Source: an uncultured Opitutales bacterium (GTDB lineage Bacteria; Verrucomicrobiota; Verrucomicrobiia; Opitutales; UBA2995). Taken from it: a stretch of DNA of 8,113 nucleotides. A program made the position numbers and the translations under genes. The stretch lies in assembly GCA_937920335.1 (NCBI GenBank), contig CALGUT010000446.1:1-8113 (forward strand), given 5' to 3'. This document shows, piece after piece, positions 1 through 6,221 of the stretch (position 1 is the stretch's first letter; every line of letters starts with the position of its first letter). The notes under the pieces are model-generated. The model searched no databases. It was not told where the DNA came from and worked only from the letters and a program-made list of their open reading frames with translations.

Positions 1-312
1 GACATTGGTTTGAATGAACGCATCGGGGCCTTCGATAGAGCGATCCACATGGGTCTCTGCTGCAAAATTGACGATCCAGTCGATCGCGTGCTCGTTGAGC
101 AGTTGGCTAATAAGGCTTTGATCACCAATATTACCTTTAGCGAAGCTGAAGCGCTGGTCTGTCAAATGATGGGCAAAGTTTTCTTCTCGTCCCGCATAGG
201 TGAGTAAGTCGAGACATATAACCTTATTAATTCTCTCCACCTGTTTTGAGAGGAGGAGGTCAATAAAATGGGAACCGATGAATCCAGCACCGCCAGTTAC
301 TAAAATGTTCAT
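1..312 (-). CDS. rmlB: dTDP-glucose 4,6-dehydratase, N-terminal 104 residues (cut by window edge)
   Basis: Extended short-chain dehydrogenase that would convert dTDP-glucose to dTDP-4-keto-6-deoxyglucose with tightly bound NAD, in the cytoplasm; the second step of dTDP-rhamnose synthesis. Seen: an ATG at 312 opens a stop-free frame to base 1. It begins MNILVTGGAGFIGSH with the Rossmann TGGxGFIGS signature at residues 6-14. The family hallmark LDLLTYAG lies near residues 34-41 and NFAAETHVDRSI near 82-93. These match bacterial RmlB better than the plant RHM dehydratase domain (HFAAQTHVD), so a dTDP substrate is inferred. The usual length is about 330-360 residues, so two thirds, including the catalytic TDE and YxxxK motifs, lie beyond the left edge. 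It starts 8 nt after the stop of the upstream epimerase/reductase gene, so they are co-transcribed. No Shine-Dalgarno is visible. A UDP-sugar dehydratase cannot be excluded. Confidence 0.93.
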   Translation of the reverse strand, partial: MNILVTGGAGFIGSHFIDLLLSKQVERINKVICLDLLTYAGREENFAHHLTDQRFSFAKGNIGDQSLISQLLNEHAIDWIVNFAAETHVDRSIEGPDAFIQTNV

Positions 313-320
313 TTATGAAA

Positions 321-1193
321 TTACGCGACCCAGTCGCGGCAGGCGTTTTCGATTGCTTCCCCGACTTCACTAAGCTGAATTCCCGCATCGCTTAGTTTTT
401 CTGAAGACATAAGGCAATTCGATCGGGGTGTCTTAGCTGCGCGACTCATAAATTCTTCTTCGGAATCGAAGAATTTGAGTTCTTTGGTTATCAGGCCGTG
501 ATCTGTCATTGTTTTTGTGATCTCTCGAGCAGTCGTCGAGCCAGGGTTTGTGACATTGTAGATTCCGTAAGGTATTTTCTTAGTGAATGAATCTATGCAT
601 GCGTTTACGTACTCAAAGCGCTGGGAGATCGAGTTTTCTGCATCAAGCAGCCATTCGTAGTTCATTAGCTTACTAAGGTAGTTTCTCGGATTGTTTCTTT
701 CATCGAAGGGAATCCTGAGTCGCCAGACGTAGCACTTGGAAGCATCTTCCAGCACTTCTTCACCCAAAGCTTTCGTGCCGCTATAAAAACTGCAATTGTT
801 AGTTCTAAAATTGAAATTGGGCTCATCCTCCTCTGTAAATCCGGTGCCGTCTGTTCGGTTGCCGGTATAGATACAGCCTGAGGAAACGTGTCCCCAAGAG
901 ATGTCGAGGTCTTCGCAAACTTCGCGAAGGATGCCAGGAAGGACCGCATTGCCGAGCAGGCAGTTGGCTTTGTCCGTTTCGCAGGCATCAACATTAGGTT
1001 TGCCGGTGTAGCCAGCGGCATTGATCAGTGCATCTGGCTTTTCAGCACTGAGTGCCGCTTTAAGCTTTGCAGGATTGTAGTAGTTGATTTCTTTGCGCGA
1101 AAAATTCCGAAAGGAAATATTTCGTTTGGTTAGAATCTCTTGGAACGCCTGTCCGACGTAACCGCTACCACCTACAAGTACAACATGGTTCAT
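321..1193 (-). CDS. RmlD-like NDP-4-keto-6-deoxyglucose epimerase/reductase (plant UER1/NRS-ER-like)
   Basis: NAD(P)-dependent extended SDR of 290 residues, expected to act on the product of the neighbouring dehydratase. Seen (numbering from a possible TTG start at 1199; subtract 2 for the ATG at 1193): GxxGxxG cofactor loop at 10-16, NAAGYTGKPNVDACE at 60-74, SSGCIY at 106-111, EEDEPNF at 123-129, the catalytic Tyr139-x3-Lys143 in FYSGTK, RIPFDERNNPRN at 162-173, and YNVTNPG near 214-220. From memory, these blocks follow the plant bifunctional 3,5-epimerase/4-reductase (UER1, RHM C-terminal domain) and mimivirus L780 more closely than classical RmlD. The Cys109 and Lys177 positions match the Cys/Lys pair I recall as epimerisation residues of the Arabidopsis enzyme. 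Inference: one protein may replace RmlC plus RmlD. The ATG at 1193 is preferred over TTG at 1199; neither has a Shine-Dalgarno. A monofunctional dTDP-4-dehydrorhamnose reductase is the alternative. Confidence 0.85.
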   Translation of the reverse strand: MNHVVLVGGSGYVGQAFQEILTKRNISFRNFSRKEINYYNPAKLKAALSAEKPDALINAAGYTGKPNVDACETDKANCLLGNAVLPGILREVCEDLDISWGHVSSGCIYTGNRTDGTGFTEEDEPNFNFRTNNCSFYSGTKALGEEVLEDASKCYVWRLRIPFDERNNPRNYLSKLMNYEWLLDAENSISQRFEYVNACIDSFTKKIPYGIYNVTNPGSTTAREITKTMTDHGLITKELKFFDSEEEFMSRAAKTPRSNCLMSSEKLSDAGIQLSEVGEAIENACRDWVA

Positions 1194-1206
1194 TTTCAAA
1201 GTGAGC

Positions 1207-1236
1207 TATGTAGGCTGGAAAAATTCTTTCTGACAA
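1207..1236 (-). promoter_or_regulatory. possible weak promoter for the epimerase/reductase-rmlB pair
   Basis: On the minus strand TTGTCA (plus-strand 1231-1236, five of six to the -35 consensus) is followed after 18 nt by TACATA (1207-1212, a poor -10). It would start transcription only a few bases before the coding start. Its -35 overlaps the -35 of the stronger plus-strand promoter, so the two would compete. The poor -10 makes this tentative. Confidence 0.2.
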
Positions 1237-1259
1237 GAAGGAACCTTCTCTTTTAAAAT
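1230..1259 (+). promoter_or_regulatory. sigma70-like promoter of the tripartite exporter operon
   Basis: CTGACA at 1230-1235 (five of six to TTGACA) and TAAAAT at 1254-1259 (five of six to TATAAT) are separated by 18 nt. This gives a predicted transcription start near 1266 and a leader of about 63 nt before the GTG start at 1329. It is the best promoter match in the divergent intergenic region and is correctly placed and oriented for the exporter operon. The consensus applied is the general housekeeping one. Confidence 0.5.
1236..1249 (+). promoter_or_regulatory. dyad between -35 and -10, candidate operator
   Basis: AGAAGG at 1236-1241 and CCTTCT at 1244-1249 are perfect inverted arms separated by AA, lying wholly in the promoter spacer. 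A further TTCTT at 1224-1228 is inverted relative to AAGAA at 1235-1239, giving three related half-sites through the -35 region. A factor bound here would block the exporter promoter, or re-align its 18-nt spacer as MerR-type activators do. No regulator gene is present in the window. Confidence 0.35.
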
Positions 1260-1268
1260 TTGCTCGAT

Positions 1269-1298
1269 ATGTGTGGGGATGCTCCCATGCTTTTTTAG
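1269..1298 (+). other. nine-codon leader ORF overlapping the leader hairpin
   Basis: ATG at 1269 opens the reading frame MCGDAPMLF and stops at TAG 1296-1298. It spans the whole hairpin at 1271-1290 and its T tract. The predicted transcription start near 1266 would make it almost leaderless. An ORF this short arises easily by chance, so the only support is its exact overlap with the hairpin and its position in a leader. Confidence 0.15.
1271..1296 (+). terminator. terminator-like hairpin in the exporter leader, possible attenuator
   Basis: GTGTGGGG at 1271-1278 can pair with TCCCATGC at 1283-1290 around an ATGC loop. That gives eight pairs: five Watson-Crick, including three consecutive G-C, and three G-U. 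Six T residues follow at once, at 1291-1296. No plus-strand gene ends upstream in the window, because block 1 runs the other way, so it is not an ordinary end-of-gene terminator. It lies between the predicted transcription start and the GTG at 1329, where an attenuator would sit. The G-U pairs make it only moderately stable. Confidence 0.4.
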
Positions 1299-1328
1299 AA
1301 TCTCAAAATTCCTTCCATCCAATACTAC

Positions 1329-2693
1329 GTGAAATCCTTTTTACGACCACTTTGCCTTTTAGCAGCCTGTGTCATTACGTTCTGGCAAGCATCTCACGCC
1401 AACTCTCATCAGGCTGCAGAGAATACGACCCCTGTTCCGTTAGATATTCTAAATGGTGAATTGCGCTCTCATTTAGAAAAAGCGGCCATCAATTCCTGGC
1501 ATATGGATTTGCAGGACATGTTGGTGACGCAAGGTGAAGCGCGATCGACGCAGCTCAGTTCCGGTGATGCGATTAAGTTGAGTGCAAATGTGGATGCCGG
1601 TTATCAGATTCAACGATCAGGAGGTGTTGATTCAGAAGGGGTGAATTTACGTTATAACGTCTCGGCCAGAAAATCTATTTATCACTGGGGGGCATTGGAA
1701 GCGGACCACGATTCCGGTCTACTGGGTGTGGAGTTTGCCAAATATGGCCGGAAAATTGGGTTTCTAAATCTCTACCAAAGTCTGGTTGGCAAGTTTGCCG
1801 ACTACGTAGTAATCAGGCAGCAGGAAAAAGATCAGCTACTTTCGTTGGAGCTATTCAAGGCAGACCTGGAACTCTTCAAGGACCAAGTGGAACGAGGTGA
1901 GATGTCGAGTAGTAAATTTGCTCAGGAAGAGGTTAAATATGACCGCGCCAAGCTCGCTTATGAATCTTTGAAAATCAGATTAGAGAGGGCCGAAAGCGCT
2001 TTCAGGACTCAGGCTGGACTTGAAAATAGCGAATCTTTGTTGAGTGAGGTCGACCTACAACCCATTCCGGCTGACATCAGCCTAATCGAAGCTCAGGTGA
2101 ATGCATTTATTGCCGACATAGAATCGGTATCTTTGGATTATCTTCAGAAAAAAACACGTCTAGACCAAGCAGACCTGGCTCTGCGCCGGAATACCGTTAA
2201 CAACCGGCCAAAGTTGGACGGATTGGTGCGTTTCAGGCAAGACAATGAAACGATTGCGACCGGAGACCGAAGTAATTTGGATTTGCAGGAGACGTTCGCT
2301 GGAGTCCAGTTCAGCTGGAACATTTATGACGGAGGCTCGACCCGTGGAGCCGTGTTGTCATCGATGCAATCTAAGCGCCAACTCGAGCGGGAGCTGGTGA
2401 TCTTGCGAGACAAGATCGAGTCCGATTTGAGATTTATGGTAGAGGACCTGAAAATTCTCATTCAGCAAAACCAATTAGATGAGCAGGATTACGTGTGGGC
2501 GACCGGCGGCTACAACCAGGGCTTGGTGGATGTTAAGGAAGGTCGAGTCTCTGAAAAAGAGCTCAGGGTCTTGAGGCGTGGGGTGGAGGTTCAGAAAACA
2601 AAGGCTTTTATTTCTCGGGCTCGTTATTATAAAGCGCTTGCTAGTATTCATGCGGCAATGGAGAGTCCTGCGATTCTATCCTATCTTGAGTAA
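1329..2693 (+). CDS. TolC-family outer-membrane factor of a tripartite exporter
   Basis: Forms the trimeric outer-membrane and periplasmic channel through which the adaptor and ABC core would expel substrate. Seen: 454 residues, usual for the family. An N-terminal signal peptide (MKSFLRP, then a hydrophobic stretch to about residue 20) has a plausible signal peptidase I site after SHA, residue 24. Two OEP repeats follow, each with a beta segment plus long amphipathic helices. The strand-turn marks are SIYHWG near 117-121 and the family-typical FSWNIYDGGSTRG at 328-340. Long Lys/Glu/Leu-rich helices cover about 145-235, 250-290 and 345-385. The start is GTG; the frame is closed upstream by TAG at 1296-1298, and no ATG gives the signal peptide. 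No Shine-Dalgarno is visible. An LAAC motif at 11-14 resembles a lipobox but sits very early. The stop overlaps the adaptor start by 1 nt (TAATG). Confidence 0.9.
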   Translation: MKSFLRPLCLLAACVITFWQASHANSHQAAENTTPVPLDILNGELRSHLEKAAINSWHMDLQDMLVTQGEARSTQLSSGDAIKLSANVDAGYQIQRSGGVDSEGVNLRYNVSARKSIYHWGALEADHDSGLLGVEFAKYGRKIGFLNLYQSLVGKFADYVVIRQQEKDQLLSLELFKADLELFKDQVERGEMSSSKFAQEEVKYDRAKLAYESLKIRLERAESAFRTQAGLENSESLLSEVDLQPIPADISLIEAQVNAFIADIESVSLDYLQKKTRLDQADLALRRNTVNNRPKLDGLVRFRQDNETIATGDRSNLDLQETFAGVQFSWNIYDGGSTRGAVLSSMQSKRQLERELVILRDKIESDLRFMVEDLKILIQQNQLDEQDYVWATGGYNQGLVDVKEGRVSEKELRVLRRGVEVQKTKAFISRARYYKALASIHAAMESPAILSYLE

Positions 2694-3820
2694 TGGTTCG
2701 TTCCTTAGTTGCAGTTGTTTTTCTCGCGATCTGCGGATTCGCGGGGTGGATTTTTTATAAGAAGCTGGTTGTCAAAGAAGCGATTGTTCAGCCCGTAGTC
2801 GTCGACACGGCTCAGTCGGTCGTTCTGGGAACGGTGACGGTGAACGCTGACTACAAGACAGAAATTCGTGCTGGAGAAGGTGGACGATTACTCGACGTAT
2901 TGATCGATGAAGGGCAGGAGGTCGTTGAGGGTGATATCGTCGCAATGATCGATCCTCGGGATTTGGAGCTAGAGCTTGAGGCTCGCCAGATCGATCTTGA
3001 TCTTGCGCAAAACCAGTTGCTTGTGGGCAATTCCATGCGGTTCGAGGTAGAGGTAAAACAAGAGGAGCTCACTGAAGTTGAGCGATTATTCGCGCTAGGG
3101 CAACGATCGGAACGTGAAGTAAGCGCAGCCAAACGGGACTTACTCCAGGCCAAAGAAACACTGCAGCTTTCCGAATTAGACGCCCAAACCAATATCCAAC
3201 GCCTTGAAAATGGAATCAAAGTCATCAAGCGGCGTTTGGAGAAAATGACGATTCGGTCATCCATCGATGGGATTATTGATGACGTATTTGCTGAAAAAGG
3301 GGACCTGATCTCCTCGGGGGCTTCTTTGGCATCCATTATTTCCAAGAAGCGGGTGGTAGTGGCCGAAGTGAGTGAGGAGAATTTTGCAGGCCTGAAGGTC
3401 GGCCAAAAGGCCGTGGTGCGTTTTCTATCCCTCGGAGGTGCGCTCTATGATGCCGAGGTGATCAAGATTTTTCCATCTGCTGATCCCATTACCCAGCGTT
3501 ATTCGATTCAGCTCACGGTTGAGATTTCTCAGGAACTGCTAGTACCTGGACTCACAGGGGAGGTGACGATCACCATCGGAGAGCGGGCAAATGCGTTGAT
3601 GATACCAACTCGTGCGCTCATGGGAGATAACGTGTTTCTATATTCGGATGGTAAACTTGAGTTCCGTAAGATCGTATTCGGCTATCGAAGCCTTACTAAA
3701 GTAGAAGTGACGGAAGGATTGGCGGAGGGCGATCTCGTTGTGGTAGAGGACTTGGGTGGGTTTCGTGATGGTGACCTTGTGTCGGTGACAGAGAGAAAGA
3801 GTAATTTGGGAGATCGCTGA
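2693..3820 (+). CDS. HlyD/MacA-type periplasmic adaptor (membrane fusion protein)
   Basis: Links the inner-membrane ABC permease to the outer-membrane factor across the periplasm. Seen: 375 residues with an uncleaved signal-anchor helix at about 4-22 (LVAVVFLAICGFAGWIFY). A split biotinyl-lipoyl domain occupies about 55-92, with EIRAGEGGRLLDVLIDEGQ and the GDIVAMID strand, and about 183-213, with IRSSIDGIIDDVFAEKGDLI. Between them lies an alpha-helical hairpin at 93-182. A beta-barrel (about 220-295, with VGQKAVVRF) and a membrane-proximal domain (about 298-365, with PTRAL and VTEGLAEGDLVVV) follow. This domain order is standard for RND/MacA-type adaptors, and the short hairpin fits a MacA-like rather than a long HlyD-like partner. 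The ATG is inside the TAATG stop-start overlap, so translational coupling to the outer-membrane factor is likely. Substrate cannot be read from it. Confidence 0.92.
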   Translation: MVRSLVAVVFLAICGFAGWIFYKKLVVKEAIVQPVVVDTAQSVVLGTVTVNADYKTEIRAGEGGRLLDVLIDEGQEVVEGDIVAMIDPRDLELELEARQIDLDLAQNQLLVGNSMRFEVEVKQEELTEVERLFALGQRSEREVSAAKRDLLQAKETLQLSELDAQTNIQRLENGIKVIKRRLEKMTIRSSIDGIIDDVFAEKGDLISSGASLASIISKKRVVVAEVSEENFAGLKVGQKAVVRFLSLGGALYDAEVIKIFPSADPITQRYSIQLTVEISQELLVPGLTGEVTITIGERANALMIPTRALMGDNVFLYSDGKLEFRKIVFGYRSLTKVEVTEGLAEGDLVVVEDLGGFRDGDLVSVTERKSNLGDR

Positions 3821-3839
3821 ATCCCTGTTTTTTTCTGGT

Positions 3840-5087
3840 ATGTCACCCAATATCCGAATCGCGATTCGTTTTCTAACGGCCAACAAGCGGGCGATGGCTA
3901 TGAGCTTGGCCGGAATTATTTTTGGGGTGGCTTTCTTTATTTTTGGCCAGGCGCAGACCAGTGGCTTTGAGCAATTTTTCGTGAAGACAATTCTGGGAAC
4001 GAACGGCGCGATTCGTGTGCAGGATCGGATTCGTGAAACATTCACGACGATGGAGTTGGAAAATGAAGACGGCTCATCCTGGGTGATCGAAAATACCGAG
4101 AATTTCAAGTATATCGAAGGTATTGAGCATCCGTTGGAGGTGATTCAGGCGCTCAAGAAGTTCGAGAGTGTGACGGGGATTTCCGAAGTACTGACCGGAT
4201 CGGTTCTGCTAGCCAGTAACTTCCGGAGTTACACGGGGCAGATTTTTGGGGTGAATATTGATGACCACATTGCGGTATCGGACCTTGAGAATCAGATTGT
4301 ATTTGGTGATCTGAACGATTTCAGATCAAAGCCCACAGGTATATTGATCGGCGCGGGTCTGGCTCGGTTGCTCCAGGTAAATATTGGTGATACGGTGATC
4401 ATGACCGCATTGGGGCAGAACAACCGGTACACGATAGCCTGTATTTTCGAAACGGGAGTATCTGATATTGATCGTGAACGGGTTTACATGAAGCTATCTG
4501 AGGCTCGCAGTGTTCTTCAACGACCTCACGGAGCTTCCTTCCTTCAGGTCAATCTCCAGGACCATAACCGGGCGCGGGAAGAAGCCCTCCATATGACTAA
4601 CACGATCTATTATCATGTAGCGAGTTGGCAGGAGCGCGAGAAGTCGTGGTTGGACGCGTTTTTAGTGTTGCGGGTATCAACCGGACTTACGGTATCTACG
4701 ATTATTTTGCTTTCGGGGCTGGGGATGTTTAACACCTTGGCGATGTTGGTTTTGGAAAAAACGAAGGAGATTGCGATTCTTCGTTCGATGGGCTACACCC
4801 GAAATGATATCGCGAGTATTTTTATTTGGCAGGGTGTTTTCGTACTCTTAGCGGGTACTTCGTTGGGGAGTATTCTGGCAGTACTTATCACCTATGGGGT
4901 TTCAAATCTGCCTTTCAGGGTAACGGGAATTTTCTCGACTGACACCTTTGTGGTGCATTGGTCGATTTGGCATTACGTCGCGGCAATAGTAACGGCCTCA
5001 GTAATTGTCATGATCGCATCCTACATCCCAGCTAGACGGGCCGCCCGCCTTGAACCGGGCGATATCATACGAGGGACTTCTCAATGA
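3840..5087 (+). CDS. FtsX/LolC-E-type ABC transporter permease
   Basis: Inner-membrane subunit of a MacB-superfamily (mechanotransmission) ABC transporter, acting as a dimer. Seen: 415 residues with four predicted membrane helices at about 19-39, 278-301, 326-352 and 376-396. A large periplasmic domain of about 235 residues lies between the first two. The C-terminal FtsX domain carries the coupling segment EKTKEIAILRSMGYT at 306-320 and the terminal PARRAARLEPGDIIRG. Several blocks recall LolC/LolE rather than MacB: SGFEQFFVKTILG at 41-53, GILIGAGLARLLQVNIGDTV at 167-186, and IFETGVSDIDRERVYMKLSEA at 202-222. Only one permease gene is present, so a homodimer is expected, as in LolF-type systems. 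The start ATG lies 19 nt after the adaptor stop, with a pyrimidine-rich spacer and no Shine-Dalgarno. It overlaps the ATPase gene by 4 nt. Lipoprotein release versus peptide or lipid export cannot be decided here. Confidence 0.9.
   Translation: MSPNIRIAIRFLTANKRAMAMSLAGIIFGVAFFIFGQAQTSGFEQFFVKTILGTNGAIRVQDRIRETFTTMELENEDGSSWVIENTENFKYIEGIEHPLEVIQALKKFESVTGISEVLTGSVLLASNFRSYTGQIFGVNIDDHIAVSDLENQIVFGDLNDFRSKPTGILIGAGLARLLQVNIGDTVIMTALGQNNRYTIACIFETGVSDIDRERVYMKLSEARSVLQRPHGASFLQVNLQDHNRAREEALHMTNTIYYHVASWQEREKSWLDAFLVLRVSTGLTVSTIILLSGLGMFNTLAMLVLEKTKEIAILRSMGYTRNDIASIFIWQGVFVLLAGTSLGSILAVLITYGVSNLPFRVTGIFSTDTFVVHWSIWHYVAAIVTASVIVMIASYIPARRAARLEPGDIIRGTSQ
5071..5076 (+). promoter_or_regulatory. 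Shine-Dalgarno of the ATPase gene
   Basis: GAGGGA lies 7 nt before the ATG at 5084, inside the last codons of the permease gene. It supports this ATG and the 4-nt ATGA overlap, and is one of only two clear ribosome binding sites in the window. Confidence 0.7.
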
Positions 5088-5794
5088 GCGAGTTGGCTGC
5101 ATCTGAAATTTCGGAAGATCGTATCGCGTTGCGCTGTGATAATCTTCACAGATATCTCGGAGAAGGAGAGGGTAGGGTGCATGTGCTGCGCGGAGTTTCT
5201 CTCAAGTTAATGCGCGGGAAAATCTATGCGATTGTGGGCCCTTCGGGTTGCGGAAAATCGACGTTGCTTTATCTCTTGGGTTTACTGGACAAGCCCGATG
5301 AAGGAGAGATCTTTCTGGGGGGTGAGCCTATGACGACTGCGAGTGACGTTGGACGAACAGCGGCCAGATGCGAGCACCTGGGGTTTGTGTTTCAGTTTCA
5401 CTTCCTGCTCAAGGAGTTCTCGGCTTTGGACAATGTGATGATACCGATGCGTAAGCTCGGGAGTCTCTCCCAGTCAGAGATGGAGGAGAAGGCCGCAGGG
5501 TATCTTGAGAGTGTTGGCTTGGGCGATAAGGTGAGCCGACTGGCCACTCAGCTTTCGGGAGGAGAACAGCAGCGCGTTGCGATTGCTCGGTCTCTTGCCA
5601 ATACTCCCTCGGTCATCCTCGCTGATGAGCCTACGGGAAACTTGGATGTGAAAAATTCAAACATCGTGATCGACCTCTTGAAGCAGTTGGCGAAGGAAAA
5701 TGATCAGGCGATTTTAATCGTGACTCACAATACGGACATCGCAGATCAGTGTGATCATATTTTGACCATGCAGGACGGTCAGTTCATAGACTAA
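5084..5794 (+). CDS. LolD/MacB-type ABC transporter ATPase
   Basis: Cytoplasmic ATPase that powers the permease encoded just upstream. Seen: 236 residues with every catalytic motif intact: Walker A GPSGCGKST at 52-60, Q-loop Gln104, signature LSGGEQQR at 157-164, Walker B VILADEPTGNLD at 177-188 with Glu182, and the H-loop His215 in VTHN. The segment after the Q-loop, QFHFLLKEFSALDNV, is very close to the LolD pattern QFHHLLPxFTALENV and unlike the FQxYHLL of MacB. This suggests a Lol-type core. The ATG overlaps the permease stop (ATGA) and has a good Shine-Dalgarno, so the two are translationally coupled. It is the last gene of the exporter operon. A free ATPase rather than a MacB-like fusion is normal for LolD, FtsE and DevA families. 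Confidence 0.95.
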   Translation: MSELAASEISEDRIALRCDNLHRYLGEGEGRVHVLRGVSLKLMRGKIYAIVGPSGCGKSTLLYLLGLLDKPDEGEIFLGGEPMTTASDVGRTAARCEHLGFVFQFHFLLKEFSALDNVMIPMRKLGSLSQSEMEEKAAGYLESVGLGDKVSRLATQLSGGEQQRVAIARSLANTPSVILADEPTGNLDVKNSNIVIDLLKQLAKENDQAILIVTHNTDIADQCDHILTMQDGQFID

Positions 5795-5933
5795 GTAATC
5801 GTCCTTATTAGTTTTTCGCATAAGTCAAATCGGCGAAGGTATTTTTTAGAAAAAGTTATTGCCTTCAAAATTAGCGACCATTCTATTGCGTTGTTTTGTA
5901 ACTGTCCGATTAATCTCTTTTCTCCACCATTCA

Positions 5934-6119
5934 ATGGCAGACTTTAAACAAAACCTTTCACGACCACGATTTTTGAAAGGCTTTTTAGGTGCAGGTTTTG
6001 CATCCATTTTTCTGGGTAAAGCTGCTACGGCTTCCCCTAAAAATAACCAGGATGGTTCTTCCGAGAACAACCGTATACAAGTCCGCCGGGATTCCCGAAG
6101 CGTTTCTCGGGTAAACTAA
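5934..6119 (+). CDS. small protein with a near-Tat signal, unknown function
   Basis: I do not recognise a named family. Seen: 61 residues from the ATG at 5934. The N-terminus carries SRPRFLK at 9-15, which is the Tat consensus S-R-R-x-F-L-K with the second Arg replaced by Pro. A hydrophobic core GFLGAGFASIFLG (16-28) and a peptidase-like site after ATA at 31-33 follow. The remaining 28 residues are polar and end in a basic RIQVRRDSRSVSRVN tail with no cysteine or heme motif. The layout (signal plus short basic tail) recalls the small Tat-target proteins found beside formate dehydrogenase genes, but similarity is only in outline. A TTG at 5859 in frame would add 25 residues, but the ATG places the signal correctly. 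No Shine-Dalgarno is seen. It lies 102 nt before actA on the same strand, so a role in ACIII assembly is only a guess. Confidence 0.5.
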   Translation: MADFKQNLSRPRFLKGFLGAGFASIFLGKAATASPKNNQDGSSENNRIQVRRDSRSVSRVN

Positions 6120-6125
6120 GAAAGC

Positions 6126-6191
6126 ATGTTCGCCGAAGCTGAGAATTTCTTGTCCTATTTAACCGAAACGAATTTCACAGCGATGTTTTAA
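6126..6191 (+). other. 21-codon ORF in frame after the small Tat-like gene
   Basis: ATG at 6126 reads 21 codons to TAA at 6189-6191. It encodes an acidic, aromatic peptide starting MFAEAENFLSYL. It is in the same frame as the small gene that stops at 6117-6119, so the two would join through a single stop codon. There is no ribosome binding site and no known similarity. Chance is the simplest explanation. Confidence 0.15.
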
Positions 6192-6221
6192 CCTGAGGGT
6201 TCGACGGTATTTAATAAAATT

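Larger units (their letters stand above)
5795..6221. other. low-coding spacer between the exporter operon and actA
   Basis: A stretch of 427 nt that holds only the small Tat-like gene at 5934-6119 and a 21-codon ORF at 6126-6191. No convincing terminator follows the ATPase gene. The imperfect stem GAAGGTA (5835-5841) with TGCCTTC (5860-5866) encloses an A/T-rich inner stem but has no T tract after it. Promoter-like hexamers are weak (TTGCCT 5859-5864 with TCTATT 5882-5887, 17 nt apart). The AT-rich run just before 6222 contains TAAAAT at 6215-6220, too close to the actA start to serve a leadered transcript. The act transcript probably begins in this spacer, at a site I cannot fix. Confidence 0.5.

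Noticed and set aside
888..1133. Plus-strand open frame of 81 codons opposite the epimerase/reductase
   Set aside because: The minus-strand protein is strongly supported by family motifs; this frame is its shadow.
1359..1370. Lipobox LAAC in the outer-membrane factor signal peptide
   Set aside because: It would leave a hydrophobic core of only about seven residues, and a better signal peptidase I site exists after SHA at residue 24; lipidation is not excluded but less likely.
2851..3345. Long minus-strand open frame of 164 codons inside the adaptor gene
   Set aside because: It is antisense to a clear HlyD-type gene, is very rich in Ser and Arg, has no family motifs and is explained by the codon use of the real gene.
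3821..3839. T7 run between the adaptor and permease genes as a terminator
   Set aside because: No stem precedes the run, and ending transcription here would split an obvious functional operon.
3638..4108. Minus-strand open frame of 156 codons across the adaptor-permease junction
   Set aside because: It overlaps two well-supported genes on the opposite strand and has no recognisable domain.
5835..5866. Imperfect hairpin after the ATPase gene as an intrinsic terminator
   Set aside because: The outer stem is only seven pairs with one wobble, the inner part is A/T only, and no T tract follows the stem.
6094..6111. CCCGA/TCGGG hairpin at the end of the small Tat-like gene
   Set aside because: Five pairs with an eight-base loop, inside the coding sequence and followed by an A-rich rather than T-rich run.
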